64,000 nt of DNA from Phaeodactylibacter xiamenensis (GTDB lineage Bacteria > Bacteroidota > Bacteroidia > Chitinophagales > Saprospiraceae), in contig NZ_JPOS01000004.1 in the NCBI RefSeq assembly GCF_000759025.1, positions 62,001 to 126,000 of the forward strand, read 5' to 3'. Shown in pieces: positions 7,574 to 17,027 of this stretch (position 1 is the stretch's first letter; every line of letters begins with the position of its first letter). Under the pieces are notes generated by a model that had not been told where the DNA came from, did not search any database, and worked only from the letters and a program-made list of their open reading frames with translations. A program made the position numbers and the translations under genes.

Positions 7574-9625
7574 TCATCCGTTGTTGTTTAGCAACTCAAG
7601 CGCTGCTGCTACCGTATCAACGGGGCGTTTACAGGCATATTCTTGGCACACATATATATTGGTATCACCACCAGTATCCCTGCCAGCCAGCAAAGGCCAG
7701 TCTTCATTTGCTGTTGCGGATGCCATCACAACAGCATTCGGGATAAAAGATTGTTGCAGATGTATGGCTTTAGCAGCAGCCTGTTGCCCTACTAAAGCTA
7801 TTTCGTAATAGGGATAGCTTTGGTATAATAATGCGTTCGCCCAGCGCCCGAAAGAATTGGGGTACTGCTCTACTGAGGTTTTTACGCCCCGCAACATATC
7901 AACGGCCAACTTACTGAAAACTGGTTTACCAAGGAGCAACCCCAGTTTATGGAGGTTGTGTGCCATTGTAGAGTTACCGGAAGGCGTTGCGCTATCGTAA
8001 AGTTCCCTTCGTCTAAGCGGGATATCTTCCTGGGACTGACCAGTAAAATAAAACAAATTATGCCCGGAATCAAGGAAGTGGTCCATCAGATACCTACATA
8101 AGTCTCCGGCTTGACGCAAAAGTGCTGTATCGAGATTGATTTGATAAACCTCGATGAGGGCTTCAATAAGAAGGGCGTAGTCGTCGAGAAAGGCATCATA
8201 TTGTGCCATCCCTTCCTTGTAAGTGTGGAAAAAGGAAACACCATCGGGCTGCCTGAACTTGTCCAGAAGGAACTGAATATTGGCTACTGCTGTATCCAGA
8301 TAGTCCTGCTCGCCAATTGCTGCATAGGCTTTGGCATAAGCCGTAGTCATCATGGCATTCCAGCCCAACAGAATTTTGTCGTCAAGCCCCGGGCGCACCC
8401 GCTGCTCCCTGGCATTGAACAGCTTCATGCGGCCGGCGGCGAGGGTAGCCTGTAATGCTTGCGGATCTTGTCCGCGAGCGGTGCAAAAATCATCATTAGA
8501 AACCGGCCGGTGCAAAATATTGGTGCCTTCCCAGTTGCCGCCCGGGGTGATGTCATAAAACGAACAAAACACCTCAGCATCATCGCCCAGCAATTCTTGC
8601 ACCTCCTCATAAGACCAAACATAAAACCTCCCCTCCTCCCCTTCTGAGTCTGCATCAAGTGCAGCGTAGAAGCCACCTTCCGGACTGGTCATTTCTCGTT
8701 TGACCCAGCCCAACGTTTCCCGTAAGGTGGTTTCATAAATTGGATTGGGCGTGTGCCTATGGGCATCCGCCAGCAACCCTGCGAGAAGGGCATTATCGTA
8801 CAGCATCTTTTCGAAATGAGGCACCAGCCATTTCCGGTCAGTGGCGTAGCGGGCAAAACCGCCGCCAAGCTGATCATAAATACCGCCTCGTATCATTTGA
8901 CTCAGTGAAAAATGAAAGTGCTGCAGCGGCGCTTCATCACCTGACAAGTAAGCGTATTCCAGTAAGTACCGCAGCCCCATCGTACCGGGAAACTTCGGCG
9001 CACTGCCAAAGCCACCGTGTTTGCGATCAAAGGACTGTGCCAGGTTTTCGTAAATGGCTTTGGGGCCACCCGTGGAGAAAAGTTCCTCCGAAGGAACATT
9101 CAAAAGATCCTCTTTGAGAAATATGGTGTCGCTTCGAGCCACAGAGTCCATTAGCCGGCCGGCCTGCTTTTCCGCTTCCTCATACCGGTCATGAAAAGCA
9201 TCTTTCATATACTGTAGTACCTGAATCCAGGAGGGGCGGTTATGCATTGGCCGGGGCGGGTAATAAGTGCCTGCGAAATAAGCTCTGCGGTCAGGCAGCA
9301 GGAAACAATTTAAGGGCCAGCCACCGCTTCCGTTTATCACCTGGCAAACTTCCATATAAATCTGATCGACATCAGGCCGTTCCTCACGATCCACTTTGAT
9401 GTTGACGAAATGCTCGTTCATAAAAGCGGCGACTTTGTCATCTTCGAAACTCTCCCGCTCCATTACGTGGCACCAATGGCAAGTGCTGTAGCCTATGCTA
9501 ACCAGAATTGGCTTATTTTCCGCTTTGGCTTTTTCGAAAGCCTCTGGTTTCCAGGCATACCAATGGACAGGATTGTTAGCGTGTTGCAGAAGGTATGGGC
9601 TCGTTTCTTGCCGTAGTCGATTCAT
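7574..9625 (-). CDS. DUF255 thioredoxin-domain protein (YyaL/SPATA20 family)
   Basis: A 683-residue protein. The N-terminal domain (about residues 1-165) is thioredoxin-like, starting [21 protein letters not shown] and carrying a CHWC redox-type motif (C49, C52). The remainder is an alpha/alpha-barrel resembling N-acylglucosamine epimerase folds ([36 protein letters not shown]). This is the full length for the family. The exact substrate is not established; family members are assumed to be cytoplasmic. It lies 26 bp upstream of porP on the same strand, possibly co-transcribed. Confidence 0.93.
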   Translation of the reverse strand: MNRLRQETSPYLLQHANNPVHWYAWKPEAFEKAKAENKPILVSIGYSTCHWCHVMERESFEDDKVAAFMNEHFVNIKVDREERPDVDQIYMEVCQVINGSGGWPLNCFLLPDRRAYFAGTYYPPRPMHNRPSWIQVLQYMKDAFHDRYEEAEKQAGRLMDSVARSDTIFLKEDLLNVPSEELFSTGGPKAIYENLAQSFDRKHGGFGSAPKFPGTMGLRYLLEYAYLSGDEAPLQHFHFSLSQMIRGGIYDQLGGGFARYATDRKWLVPHFEKMLYDNALLAGLLADAHRHTPNPIYETTLRETLGWVKREMTSPEGGFYAALDADSEGEEGRFYVWSYEEVQELLGDDAEVFCSFYDITPGGNWEGTNILHRPVSNDDFCTARGQDPQALQATLAAGRMKLFNAREQRVRPGLDDKILLGWNAMMTTAYAKAYAAIGEQDYLDTAVANIQFLLDKFRQPDGVSFFHTYKEGMAQYDAFLDDYALLIEALIEVYQINLDTALLRQAGDLCRYLMDHFLDSGHNLFYFTGQSQEDIPLRRRELYDSATPSGNSTMAHNLHKLGLLLGKPVFSKLAVDMLRGVKTSVEQYPNSFGRWANALLYQSYPYYEIALVGQQAAAKAIHLQQSFIPNAVVMASATANEDWPLLAGRDTGGDTNIYVCQEYACKRPVDTVAAALELLNNNG

Positions 9626-9627
9626 AT

Positions 9628-9644
9628 ATAAAGCAGTGCTTTAT
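9628..9644. promoter_or_regulatory. 17-bp near-start palindrome before the DUF255 gene
   Basis: ATAAAGCAGTGCTTTAT is a perfect odd palindrome two bases upstream of the ATG of the DUF255 gene. It could be a protein-binding site or a small hairpin over the ribosome site. The role is unknown. Confidence 0.3.
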
Positions 9645-9704
9645 GGAAGAACGGGAAGGCAGCAGCTGTAGTTCACGGACAATCCAATTCCAGTAAAGCC
9701 TGAA

Positions 9705-10172
9705 TCAGGCAGACAAAATTTGGATGAGGTTGTCATTACCCTGCATACGGGCATGATCGATGGGGGAATGCCCTTTATGGTCTTTCACTACCGTATTCGC
9801 ACCGTGGGCCAGCAAGATGCGGGCGATGTCGGCCTGCCCGAATGTTGCAGCGAATGTTAATGCTGTGGCACCGTTGTGATTTTGAATATTCACGTTGGCA
9901 CCTTTGGACAGCAGCATCTTTACAATATCATTGTGCCCTTTGTAGACCACTCCCATCAGCGCGGTGTTCCCGGAAGCATCCTGTGCATTGATATTGGCAC
10001 CTTTTTCCAGGAGGAATTCCGCTATAGCCTGACTCCCGGTATAGGTGGAAAGTACCAAAGGCGGGAAACCACGCTGATCAGGAATATTAATGGATTCGGG
10101 GTTAGACTCGATTGCTGCAGCTACGCCTTCCAGGTCATTGGACCGGATAGCATCGAACAGTTTTTCGTTCAT
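9705..10172 (-). CDS. Ankyrin-repeat protein
   Basis: A 155-residue protein made almost entirely of about four ankyrin repeats of about 33 residues (for example FPPLVLSTYTGSQAIAEFLLEKGANINAQD, SGNTALMGVVYKGHNDIVKMLLSKGANVNIQN and ATALTFAATFGQADIARILLAHGANTVVKD with small changes), each with the helix-turn-helix and GAN/GAD tips. There is no signal peptide, so a cytoplasmic protein-binding role is likely. It lies 120 bp downstream of the S24 repressor on the same strand and may share its transcript. The partner is unknown. Confidence 0.88.
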   Translation of the reverse strand: MNEKLFDAIRSNDLEGVAAAIESNPESINIPDQRGFPPLVLSTYTGSQAIAEFLLEKGANINAQDASGNTALMGVVYKGHNDIVKMLLSKGANVNIQNHNGATALTFAATFGQADIARILLAHGANTVVKDHKGHSPIDHARMQGNDNLIQILSA

Positions 10173-10292
10173 AGAGCGTCATGTGTAGTTGGTTTCTAAA
10201 TCTCAGATATCGCCAAGATAACGCCCGTTTCACCCTATAAGTTCTTCTGTCGATACAGGAAGCAGGAACGCTTTGCAGTCTATAACCCGAAT

Positions 10293-11012
10293 TCAGGCAA
10301 TCGCGTAGGAAGTCAACCGGCATTTGACCTTAAGGATCTGGCGGATTTCCTCCAGCTCCACCGTGTAAGGCTTGTATACGTGGTCATTATCAGAAATCAA
10401 CCGAAGGCTGGTGACCCGGTCTCCTTCGCGGACCTGCTGAATCCGCTTGGCCACAACAGAGTCCGTAACCACAACATAAACATGGTTATCCCGCAAAGGC
10501 TCCCCTCTTTCGATAGGGTCGCATACGACGAGGTCTCCGTTAGTGATGGTCGGCATCATGCTGTCCCCCTGAATCTCAAAGGCGATCAGCTCTCCATCGA
10601 GGTTAGGGATGGAAAACTTGGTAAGATTTTTCAGGTAGGAGCTATCCTGATGCTCAAGTGCGTAGCCAGCCATGGCCTGCTCAGGGACCAGGGTGATATT
10701 GCTGCGGCTGCCCATTTGCCGCTCGCTAATAGAGCGCACCGGAATTTCTCCCGGCAGGGTTGCGCCATCGGCAAAAATATCATCTGCAATCCCAAAGAGG
10801 TAGTTTGCATCGACACCGTAGGTTTCAAACAAGCGGTGCAGCTGATCGACGGTAATATTCCGCTGCCCTTTCAGAATACTATTGATGACATGATTGTAAG
10901 TCCCTAAATGTTTGGCAATATCAGACTTGCCCTTAATGAGATTCAGGCGCTCCAGCTCATAATAAACATCCTTAAAGCGCTGATTTACAATGTGGTCGGA
11001 AAAATCTGCCAT
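10293..11012 (-). CDS. Phage-type repressor: XRE HTH plus LexA/S24 peptidase domain
   Basis: A 239-residue transcription factor. Residues about 8-75 form a Cro/CI-type helix-turn-helix (DIAKHLGTYNHVINSILKGQ). Residues about 135-230 form an S24 peptidase with the nucleophile in GDSMMPT (S151) and the general-base lysine in VVAKR (K189), 38 residues apart as in LexA/UmuD. An Ala-Gly pair (A115-G116, in QAMAGY) lies in the linker where autocleavage would occur. This supports a damage- or stress-cleavable repressor; the trigger is not visible. No phage genes surround it. It is divergent from the glucosaminidase gene, and the shared region contains palindromes suited to an operator. Confidence 0.92.
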   Translation of the reverse strand: MADFSDHIVNQRFKDVYYELERLNLIKGKSDIAKHLGTYNHVINSILKGQRNITVDQLHRLFETYGVDANYLFGIADDIFADGATLPGEIPVRSISERQMGSRSNITLVPEQAMAGYALEHQDSSYLKNLTKFSIPNLDGELIAFEIQGDSMMPTITNGDLVVCDPIERGEPLRDNHVYVVVTDSVVAKRIQQVREGDRVTSLRLISDNDHVYKPYTVELEEIRQILKVKCRLTSYAIA

Positions 11013-11025
11013 TTTAAATGAAAAT

Positions 11026-11125
11026 GTTTTAAAACAAACTTGCTTTTTAAAAACTTATTGTTTTATATTTGTAGCAAGAGATGAAACAATAACTCAATTT
11101 GTTGCGAAAGATACAAAACGTTTTG
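11026..11125. promoter_or_regulatory. Divergent control region: promoter and palindromic operator candidates
   Basis: A strong Bacteroidota promoter reads rightward: TTG at 11040-11042, 21 bp, TATATTTG at 11064-11071. Two AT-rich palindromes flank it: GTTTTAAAAC (11026-11035), next to the repressor's start, and CAAAACGTTTTG (11114-11125), just upstream of the glucosaminidase start. The shared GTTTT/AAAAC half-sites suggest binding by the adjacent S24 repressor, giving autoregulation and control of the enzyme. Binding is inferred. Confidence 0.5.
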
Positions 11126-11142
11126 CAAAAAACCTAATTCAT

Positions 11143-11940
11143 ATGCCTACCTACCAACAACATAAGTATGCCGTGCGGGAGAAGGAGCAGACTGCCGCCC
11201 GCCAGCCCCGTCAGGAAAAGGTGCTCAGCCGTTCTTCCCGATCAGCTATCCATTTGCCAACGCTGCAGGAGCTTTTACATAAGCTTGGCATTGGCCTTCA
11301 GAAGCTATTTACTGCACTGCGGTTCCGGTTTCATCAGGCAACCGGTGGTACGCTAAGTGAAGTGCGCCTGCCTTGGTTTAAAATTGCGCTGGCAGCGATT
11401 GCTTTCTTTATCCTGACGCAAAAAAACATTCAGTTTTCGATCAATATGAAGTCGCCCATGTCTGGCTTTTCTGACGACCGGGAGGCCGATGGGCAGGCCG
11501 AACAGATGTCTTTGGCACAGCCTATCTCCCTTAGAAAGAGCGCTCCTCACTTGCCCACTCTGTCCAAAAATCAGGTGGAAGCCTATGTGGAGCGCTTCGG
11601 CAAAGTTGCACAGGCAGAGCAGGATAAATATGGTATACCGGCCAGCCTGAAAATGGCACAAGCCATATTGGAAAGCCATGCAGGGCTGAGCGAAGCAGCA
11701 AAATCCCGGCACAACCACTTTGGTGCTCCATTGGCCAACCGTATTTTCGACAGCGCCTGGGAGAACTGGCGTGCTCACAGCCTGATGCTGGTCCGGTATT
11801 TTCCGGAATTAGCCGGGCAGCACGCGCCGGCAGCAGATTGGGCCGCCGCACTGCAGCAATCGGACCTGGTCAGTGACAAAAACTATGCAAAAAAATTAAT
11901 GGCAGCCATTCACCAATACCAACTGGATGAACTGGATTAG
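11143..11940 (+). CDS. Glucosaminidase-domain (FlgJ/LytG-like) peptidoglycan hydrolase
   Basis: A 265-residue protein. After a basic N-terminus it has a single transmembrane segment (about residues 83-98, WFKIALAAIAFFILTQ), so it is probably anchored in the inner membrane facing the periplasm. Residues about 140-262 are a mannosyl-glycoprotein endo-beta-N-acetylglucosaminidase domain: IPASLKMAQAILESHAGLS with the catalytic Glu, then SRHNHFGAP, WENWRAHS and the C-terminal KNYAKKLMAAI. It would cleave glycan strands in the cell wall. I chose the ATG at 11143; the longer upstream frame overlaps the promoter. An intrinsic terminator follows. Confidence 0.9.
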   Translation: MPTYQQHKYAVREKEQTAARQPRQEKVLSRSSRSAIHLPTLQELLHKLGIGLQKLFTALRFRFHQATGGTLSEVRLPWFKIALAAIAFFILTQKNIQFSINMKSPMSGFSDDREADGQAEQMSLAQPISLRKSAPHLPTLSKNQVEAYVERFGKVAQAEQDKYGIPASLKMAQAILESHAGLSEAAKSRHNHFGAPLANRIFDSAWENWRAHSLMLVRYFPELAGQHAPAADWAAALQQSDLVSDKNYAKKLMAAIHQYQLDELD

Positions 11941-11983
11941 CCTAAAAATCTCTCCTTAAGTGGTTTTCTCATGATTGAAGCAG

Positions 11984-12012
11984 GCCGCCCCATATGCGGG
12001 GCGGCTTTTTTT
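11984..12012 (+). terminator. Rho-independent terminator after the glucosaminidase gene
   Basis: GCCGCCCC and GGGGCGGC form a perfect 8-bp stem with loop ATATGC, followed by seven T. Confidence 0.92.
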
Positions 12013-12109
12013 GCCCGGAGCCCAAAAACGTGTTACCACCTTCTTAATGCGCCCCTATACAAAAACATGTTTTCCCGGGTAGTGTTATTGCAAATAAATC
12101 CCGTTGCTC

Positions 12110-14431
12110 ATGTCCACTTATTCCAGCTTCAATCTGAATTACGCGCCCGGCGTTCAATCGCTTGTACCTATTCTGTATACCGCCTGGGCGGACCATATCC
12201 TTACACCTACTGAAATAAAAACGCTGCGCCGGCTGGCAGAGGAAGCGCCTTTCCTCACCGCTGAAGATAAAACGACGCTACTTCAGTGGGGACAGCCTAC
12301 CCGCCCTCCTTCGCCTCATCTTTTTCGCTATTGGGAAGTGGAACTGCAAAGGGCTGCCGAGCAACTGCCAGCTGGCAAGCCCCAAACCCTGGCAGAGCTG
12401 GGCTTCTACATGGCTCAACAGGCAAGTGAGCAGCCGGAGCAATGGGATTCACCAGAAATTTTACAATACCTCACAGCATTTGAAGCCGCTCTTGGGCAGG
12501 TCAGCCTGGATACACACCGGTTCATTTTCAATCTGCCAGAGCCCGACCTGGAAGGGCAGGCACCGGGCACGCCATCCTATCAGGACCTAAAAGCAGTACT
12601 CGACGGAGACTTCGGCGAAATCAGAGACCGGATGCGTACTTTCCTTTCCGACCCTGTTTTCCAATACAGGGAATACAACGATAAACATCAGCACCGGGAG
12701 CAAGTCGTAGAGTGGCTCCATCTGTTGTCTGAGCAGGGATTTGGCGCCCTCGCCTACCCTTTTGCGCAAGGCGGGCAGCACGATATGGGCACTTATGCCA
12801 CCGTTTTTGAAATGCTGGGCTACCACGACCTCAGCCTGGCCATCAAATTTGGCGTGCAATTTGGATTATTTGGCGGCAGCGTACAGCAACTGGGCACCGC
12901 CCCCCATCACAAAAAATACCTCGAAGCCATCGGTAAAGGGGAACTACTGGGATGCTTTGCCATGACTGAAACCGGGCATGGCTCGAACGTGCGCGGCCTG
13001 GAAACCACCATCACCTATGATGTTAAAAAAGAAGAATTTGTAGTACACTCTCCAAAGGAAGAATCTGGCAAAGAGTACATAGGCAATGCTCTTCATGGGG
13101 AATTAGCTACCGTATTTGGGCAATTGATCGTAAAGGGGGAAAGCCATGGCATCCACGCTATTTTGGTCCCATTACGGGACAAATCCGGAGCCACCCTTCC
13201 CGGTATACGGGTGGAGGATTGCGGTACCAAACTGGGGCTCAATGGAGTAGACAACGGGCGCATCTGGTTCGATGCAGTTCGAGTGCCCCGGGCCAATCTG
13301 CTTAACCGGTTCGGTGATGTTTCCAAAGACGGTCAGTACAGCAGCCCTATCGAAAGCCCGGCCCGCCGGTTTTTCACCATGCTGGGCACACTCGTAGGCG
13401 GGCGGGTATGCGTACCCCGGGCTGGCTTAAGCGCTGCCAAATCGGGACTAACCATAGCCATTAAATACGCACTCAAACGGCGGCAGTTTGCGCCCCGTCA
13501 AAACGAACCGGAAACCTTATTGCTTGACTACCCGAGCCATCAGCGCCGCCTGATGCCAAAGCTGGCTAAAGCCTATGCTCTGCATTTTGCCTTAATGGAA
13601 CTGAGTAAGCGTTTTGTAGCTCACGAAGAAGAGGACATGCGGGAAATAGAAAGCCTGGCCGCCGGGCTGAAGTCCGCCGCCACCTGGTTTACTACCGAAA
13701 CCTTACAGGAATGCCGGGAAGCCTGCGGGGGCAAAGGCTACCTTTGGGAGAACCGCATTGCCGACCTGAAAGCCGACACCGATATCTTCACTACCTTTGA
13801 AGGGGATAACACGGTACTGGCTCAGCTCGTGGCCAAGGGCCTGTTATCGAAATTCAAAAAAGCCTTTAATGAAGAAGGCAACCTGGCATTACTCCGTTAT
13901 GTTTCCAACCGGGTAACCACGGCGGTCACGGAGCAGAACCCCTTCGCCGTGCGCAACACCAGCCGAGGGCATCTGCTCAGCGAAGAATTTCACAGTAGTG
14001 CCTTTGATTTCAGAGAGAACCGGCTTACGGCTTCCTTAGGGCAACGTTTACGGGGGCACATCAAAGCAGGTATGCCTTCTCATGAAGCCGCCATGAAGTG
14101 CCAGCCTCATATGATTGCCCTGGCCGAGGCTTACGTGGACCGGGTGACCCTGGCTGCTTTTCAAAAATCACTCCGGCAGGATATGCCGGCAACGGCTCAG
14201 GCCGCTCTTCGTACATTATATCAGCTTTATGCTTTGCACACTATAGAGTCCCACAAAGGCTGGTACCTGGAAAGCGACTACATGCTTGGCGTCAAAACCA
14301 AGGCTATCCGCAGTGAAGTGGACCGGCTGTGCGCAGAAGCCCGAACGTGGGCTAATGTGTATGTAGAGGCATTCGCAATTCCCAATCCACTACTCGGGGC
14401 CGCAATCGTGCAAACCAAAGATAAATCATGA
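12110..14431 (+). CDS. Acyl-CoA oxidase/dehydrogenase family protein (peroxisomal ACOX-like)
   Basis: A 773-residue FAD flavoenzyme that would introduce the 2,3-double bond into acyl-CoA in the first step of beta-oxidation. Domains in order: N-terminal helical extension (1-190), acyl-CoA dehydrogenase N and middle domains (GCFAMTETGHGSNVRGLET, the family's flavin-site signature), then two C-terminal helical domains (ARRFFTMLGTLVGGRVCVP, ECREACGGKGYLWENR, TDIFTTFEGDNTVL). Length and the long C-terminus match eukaryote-like acyl-CoA oxidases rather than the shorter bacterial dehydrogenases. The ATG at 12110 is preferred to a TTG six bases upstream. No other beta-oxidation gene is adjacent. Confidence 0.92.
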   Translation: MSTYSSFNLNYAPGVQSLVPILYTAWADHILTPTEIKTLRRLAEEAPFLTAEDKTTLLQWGQPTRPPSPHLFRYWEVELQRAAEQLPAGKPQTLAELGFYMAQQASEQPEQWDSPEILQYLTAFEAALGQVSLDTHRFIFNLPEPDLEGQAPGTPSYQDLKAVLDGDFGEIRDRMRTFLSDPVFQYREYNDKHQHREQVVEWLHLLSEQGFGALAYPFAQGGQHDMGTYATVFEMLGYHDLSLAIKFGVQFGLFGGSVQQLGTAPHHKKYLEAIGKGELLGCFAMTETGHGSNVRGLETTITYDVKKEEFVVHSPKEESGKEYIGNALHGELATVFGQLIVKGESHGIHAILVPLRDKSGATLPGIRVEDCGTKLGLNGVDNGRIWFDAVRVPRANLLNRFGDVSKDGQYSSPIESPARRFFTMLGTLVGGRVCVPRAGLSAAKSGLTIAIKYALKRRQFAPRQNEPETLLLDYPSHQRRLMPKLAKAYALHFALMELSKRFVAHEEEDMREIESLAAGLKSAATWFTTETLQECREACGGKGYLWENRIADLKADTDIFTTFEGDNTVLAQLVAKGLLSKFKKAFNEEGNLALLRYVSNRVTTAVTEQNPFAVRNTSRGHLLSEEFHSSAFDFRENRLTASLGQRLRGHIKAGMPSHEAAMKCQPHMIALAEAYVDRVTLAAFQKSLRQDMPATAQAALRTLYQLYALHTIESHKGWYLESDYMLGVKTKAIRSEVDRLCAEARTWANVYVEAFAIPNPLLGAAIVQTKDKS

Positions 14432-14480
14432 AAACTCTTATCTTGCCCATCCCTAAACAGGAGCGAAAAAGCAGTCCCGT

Positions 14481-15617
14481 ATGAAATCAGTCATCCAAAA
14501 TATTTTTATCGCAGTGGTTAGCGCTGCCTGTACTTTCCTGTTCATGCAGCGGTTCTACCAGCAGCCACAGACTGTGGCTCAGCCCGCTGCTACAGCTCAA
14601 CCATTACTAACCGGCCAGGAACCTTCCGGCCCAATGCCCGACATTGAAGCGCCAATTAATCAGCGCCCCCGGGCATGGGCGGAAAGCCCTATTGAGGACT
14701 TCGTCAACACCTCCAAGCTGGTCACATCAGCAGTGGTGAACATCAACACGCTAAGTGCCAGCGGATACCGGGTCTCTTCCGGCTCCGGGGTGATCATAGC
14801 TACAGACGGCTACATCATCACCAACCACCATGTGATAGAGGATGGCGCCAAATACGAAATCACCATGTATGACAAGCGTAAGCTCGAAGCTGAGCTTATA
14901 GGTTCCGACCCCACTACCGACCTTGCGCTGCTCAAACTTGACGTCCGGGGGCTTAAACCAGTACTTTACGGCGATTCCGACAAAGTGGAGGTTGGACAGT
15001 GGGTCCTTGCAGTGGGCAACCCCTTCAACCTTTCTTCTACTGTGACTGCAGGTATTGTGAGTGCCAAAGCACGCAATATCAATATCTTGCGTGGATCGTA
15101 CAGCATCGAGTCTTTCATACAAACGGATGCCGTAGTCAACCCCGGCAACAGCGGAGGCGCACTGGTGAATGAAAAAGGCGAACTAATCGGCATCAATACG
15201 GCCATCATCAGCGAGTCGGGTGGCTACGAGGGCTACTCCTTTGCTATTCCCGCTAATCTGGTCCGGAAAGTGGTACGCGATATCCGTGAATTCGGCACAG
15301 TGCAACGGGCTATCCTTGGCGTAGGCATTGCTGAAGTCACCGGCGAGATCGCCCAGCAACAGGCATTGCCAGGCGTAGCGGGTGTCTATATCAACAGCGT
15401 CAGTCAGGGCAGTAGCGCAGCAGAAGCCGGTCTGCGGGAAGGCGACGTGATCATCAGTATCAATAATGCCAGTACCAACTCCGTGCCTGAACTGCAGGAG
15501 CAGATCGCCCTATTCCGCCCTGGCGATAAAATAAGCCTGGAGTTTTACCGGCAGGGGCAAAAATTCCGGCGGGACAACGTGGTCCTGCAAAGCTTATCGG
15601 AAGCCGGTAGCCGGTAA
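14481..15617 (+). CDS. HtrA/Deg-family serine endoprotease with one PDZ domain
   Basis: A 378-residue envelope protease with an N-terminal membrane anchor or signal (residues 6-22) and a proline-rich spacer, a trypsin-like domain with catalytic H117 (NHHV), D147 (TTDLALLKL) and S224 (NPGNSGGAL), and a single C-terminal PDZ domain (about 285-370: SVSQGSSAAEAGLREGDVIISI). The DegS-like layout of one anchor and one PDZ is compatible with quality control of exported proteins, which may include T9SS components, but that link is inference. It lies 50 bp after the acyl-CoA oxidase gene and converges on manA. Confidence 0.94.
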   Translation: MKSVIQNIFIAVVSAACTFLFMQRFYQQPQTVAQPAATAQPLLTGQEPSGPMPDIEAPINQRPRAWAESPIEDFVNTSKLVTSAVVNINTLSASGYRVSSGSGVIIATDGYIITNHHVIEDGAKYEITMYDKRKLEAELIGSDPTTDLALLKLDVRGLKPVLYGDSDKVEVGQWVLAVGNPFNLSSTVTAGIVSAKARNINILRGSYSIESFIQTDAVVNPGNSGGALVNEKGELIGINTAIISESGGYEGYSFAIPANLVRKVVRDIREFGTVQRAILGVGIAEVTGEIAQQQALPGVAGVYINSVSQGSSAAEAGLREGDVIISINNASTNSVPELQEQIALFRPGDKISLEFYRQGQKFRRDNVVLQSLSEAGSR

Positions 15618-15621
15618 AAGA

Positions 15622-16830
15622 TCAGCTACTGACCGGCACGAGTGCTTTGAATAATGTGGTGTGCTCCTCTACATCAAGCTCATAGCTTGTCCCGGCAGGT
15701 ATAAAGAAGGCTTCTCCCTGCGCGAAGACCTGCCCGTCGTTACCGGAGACAACTGTTCCTTCGGTAACGAGTACAATCTCTGCTGTCTTAGGAGGCTCAG
15801 GCTTGTACTTTCCTCTTTCCGGGAAATACACCCGGTTCAGCTGAAAGTCGGCTGCCGGTGTTTTATAGGCTGCTTCGAAGCTGTTAAGCGCTTCTCCTTC
15901 CAGAACTTCCGGCGTGACCGCATCAAACTTCAGGTGGCTCAGCAGCATAGGCACATCCACATGCTTGACCGTTAGGCCGCCCCGGAAGACGTTGTCTGAA
16001 TTGGCCATGAGTTCCACGTTGACGCCTTCCAGATAGGCGTGCGGGATGCCCGCGCCCTGAAAAATGCCCGCGCCAGGAGAAATGTGCACAAGGTTGAACA
16101 AGTAAATGGAAAAAATGCCCCGGTCATAATCGCTGCCTTCTCCACCATATTGTTCAAATGCTCGCTTAGCCCAGAAATCAGGGTATTCCTTATCTGTCAG
16201 GTGAGCCCTTGACAATCGGGACTGAAGGGGTTGCAACACCTCATTTATTTGTTGTTGTGGCCACTCCATGATGGTTTTGTACAAACCATAAATGCCTGAA
16301 TCCTTCAGAATAGGTTGTAGTGCTGCAAAAGCAGGCTCTGATTCCAGGGTCGCCAATATCTCAGCTTCCGGTTTGAACCCATGTAGCAACCAGAAATCCG
16401 TGAGGGCTACCATAACTTCGGGCTTGTGGTTGTCGTCCTTGAAGTTGCGGTGAGGCGCAGACAGCGGTATTCCGGCCTTGTTTTCCGCTTCGAAGCCCTG
16501 CACTGCCTGTTCCTTGGTGGGGTGGGACTGAATCGACAGCATTTCACGTACATCCAGCACCTTAAAAAGAAATGGCAGCTGATCGCCGAATTTAGCCCGG
16601 GAAGCCCCAAGAGCATCAGGATGGGCAGCCAGCCAGTCCTTTAGCAAAATTTCTTCACCCCCATCAGTCAGCACTGCTGGCCCACGGTCGTGTACGCCCA
16701 TCCATAACTCTGCGAAGGGTTCCTGATCAGGATTTTTCTGCCGAATCAATTCAGGAATATATTCATATCCGCCCCATGCGTAATGTTGCACGACTCCTCT
16801 AAGCGGAAATAGCGTTTCGTTGTTTTTCAT
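15622..16830 (-). CDS. manA: Mannose-6-phosphate isomerase, class I
   Basis: A 402-residue zinc enzyme interconverting mannose-6-phosphate and fructose-6-phosphate. The N-terminus (LFPLRGVVQHYAWGGYEYIP), the metal-site segment LSIQSHPTKEQA, the segment PGAGIFQGAGIPHAYLEG with further metal and active-site residues, and the C-terminal cupin (FFIPAGTSYELD) are all present at family length. It could feed GDP-mannose for the glycosyltransferases at 17982-21661, although genes for later steps are not here. It ends five bases from the HtrA gene (convergent). Upstream is a repeat-bearing region of about 800 bp. Confidence 0.95.
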   Translation of the reverse strand: MKNNETLFPLRGVVQHYAWGGYEYIPELIRQKNPDQEPFAELWMGVHDRGPAVLTDGGEEILLKDWLAAHPDALGASRAKFGDQLPFLFKVLDVREMLSIQSHPTKEQAVQGFEAENKAGIPLSAPHRNFKDDNHKPEVMVALTDFWLLHGFKPEAEILATLESEPAFAALQPILKDSGIYGLYKTIMEWPQQQINEVLQPLQSRLSRAHLTDKEYPDFWAKRAFEQYGGEGSDYDRGIFSIYLFNLVHISPGAGIFQGAGIPHAYLEGVNVELMANSDNVFRGGLTVKHVDVPMLLSHLKFDAVTPEVLEGEALNSFEAAYKTPAADFQLNRVYFPERGKYKPEPPKTAEIVLVTEGTVVSGNDGQVFAQGEAFFIPAGTSYELDVEEHTTLFKALVPVSS

Positions 16831-16852
16831 TTTGATACCTTTACTATGCTGG

Positions 16853-17027
16853 CTAAGTAGTTTGACAGACCTGCCTGTTCGGCCATGGCCTCTCGGATGG
16901 GCAGGCAGGAATAAATGATACCATATTCTTTAGGATTCACTAATATTTCCCCACAACCTCCCTTTGATCAGTTGTTTAGAAAATTTTAGCGAATCAAAAT
17001 GGTATCAGTTATTTTTTCTCCGTCACT
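16853..17027. repeat. Hairpin repeat, family 3, copy A
   Basis: The core at 16916-17007 has ends TGATACCAT / ATGGTATCA and inner arms TTCACTAATATTT and AAATTTTAGCGAA around a CACAACCTCC...GTTGTT loop. The same layout and much of the same sequence recur at 55262-55390, including the AGTAGTTTGAC lead and the TTATTTTTTCTCCGTC tail. This copy has an extra block of about 40 bp (16867-16910, with its own CCTGCC/GGCAGG arms). It is non-coding, upstream of manA. Confidence 0.6.

Noticed and set aside
10293-11012. S24 repressor as evidence of a prophage
   Set aside because: No integrase, structural or lysis gene module is nearby; the neighbouring genes are ordinary chromosomal ones.
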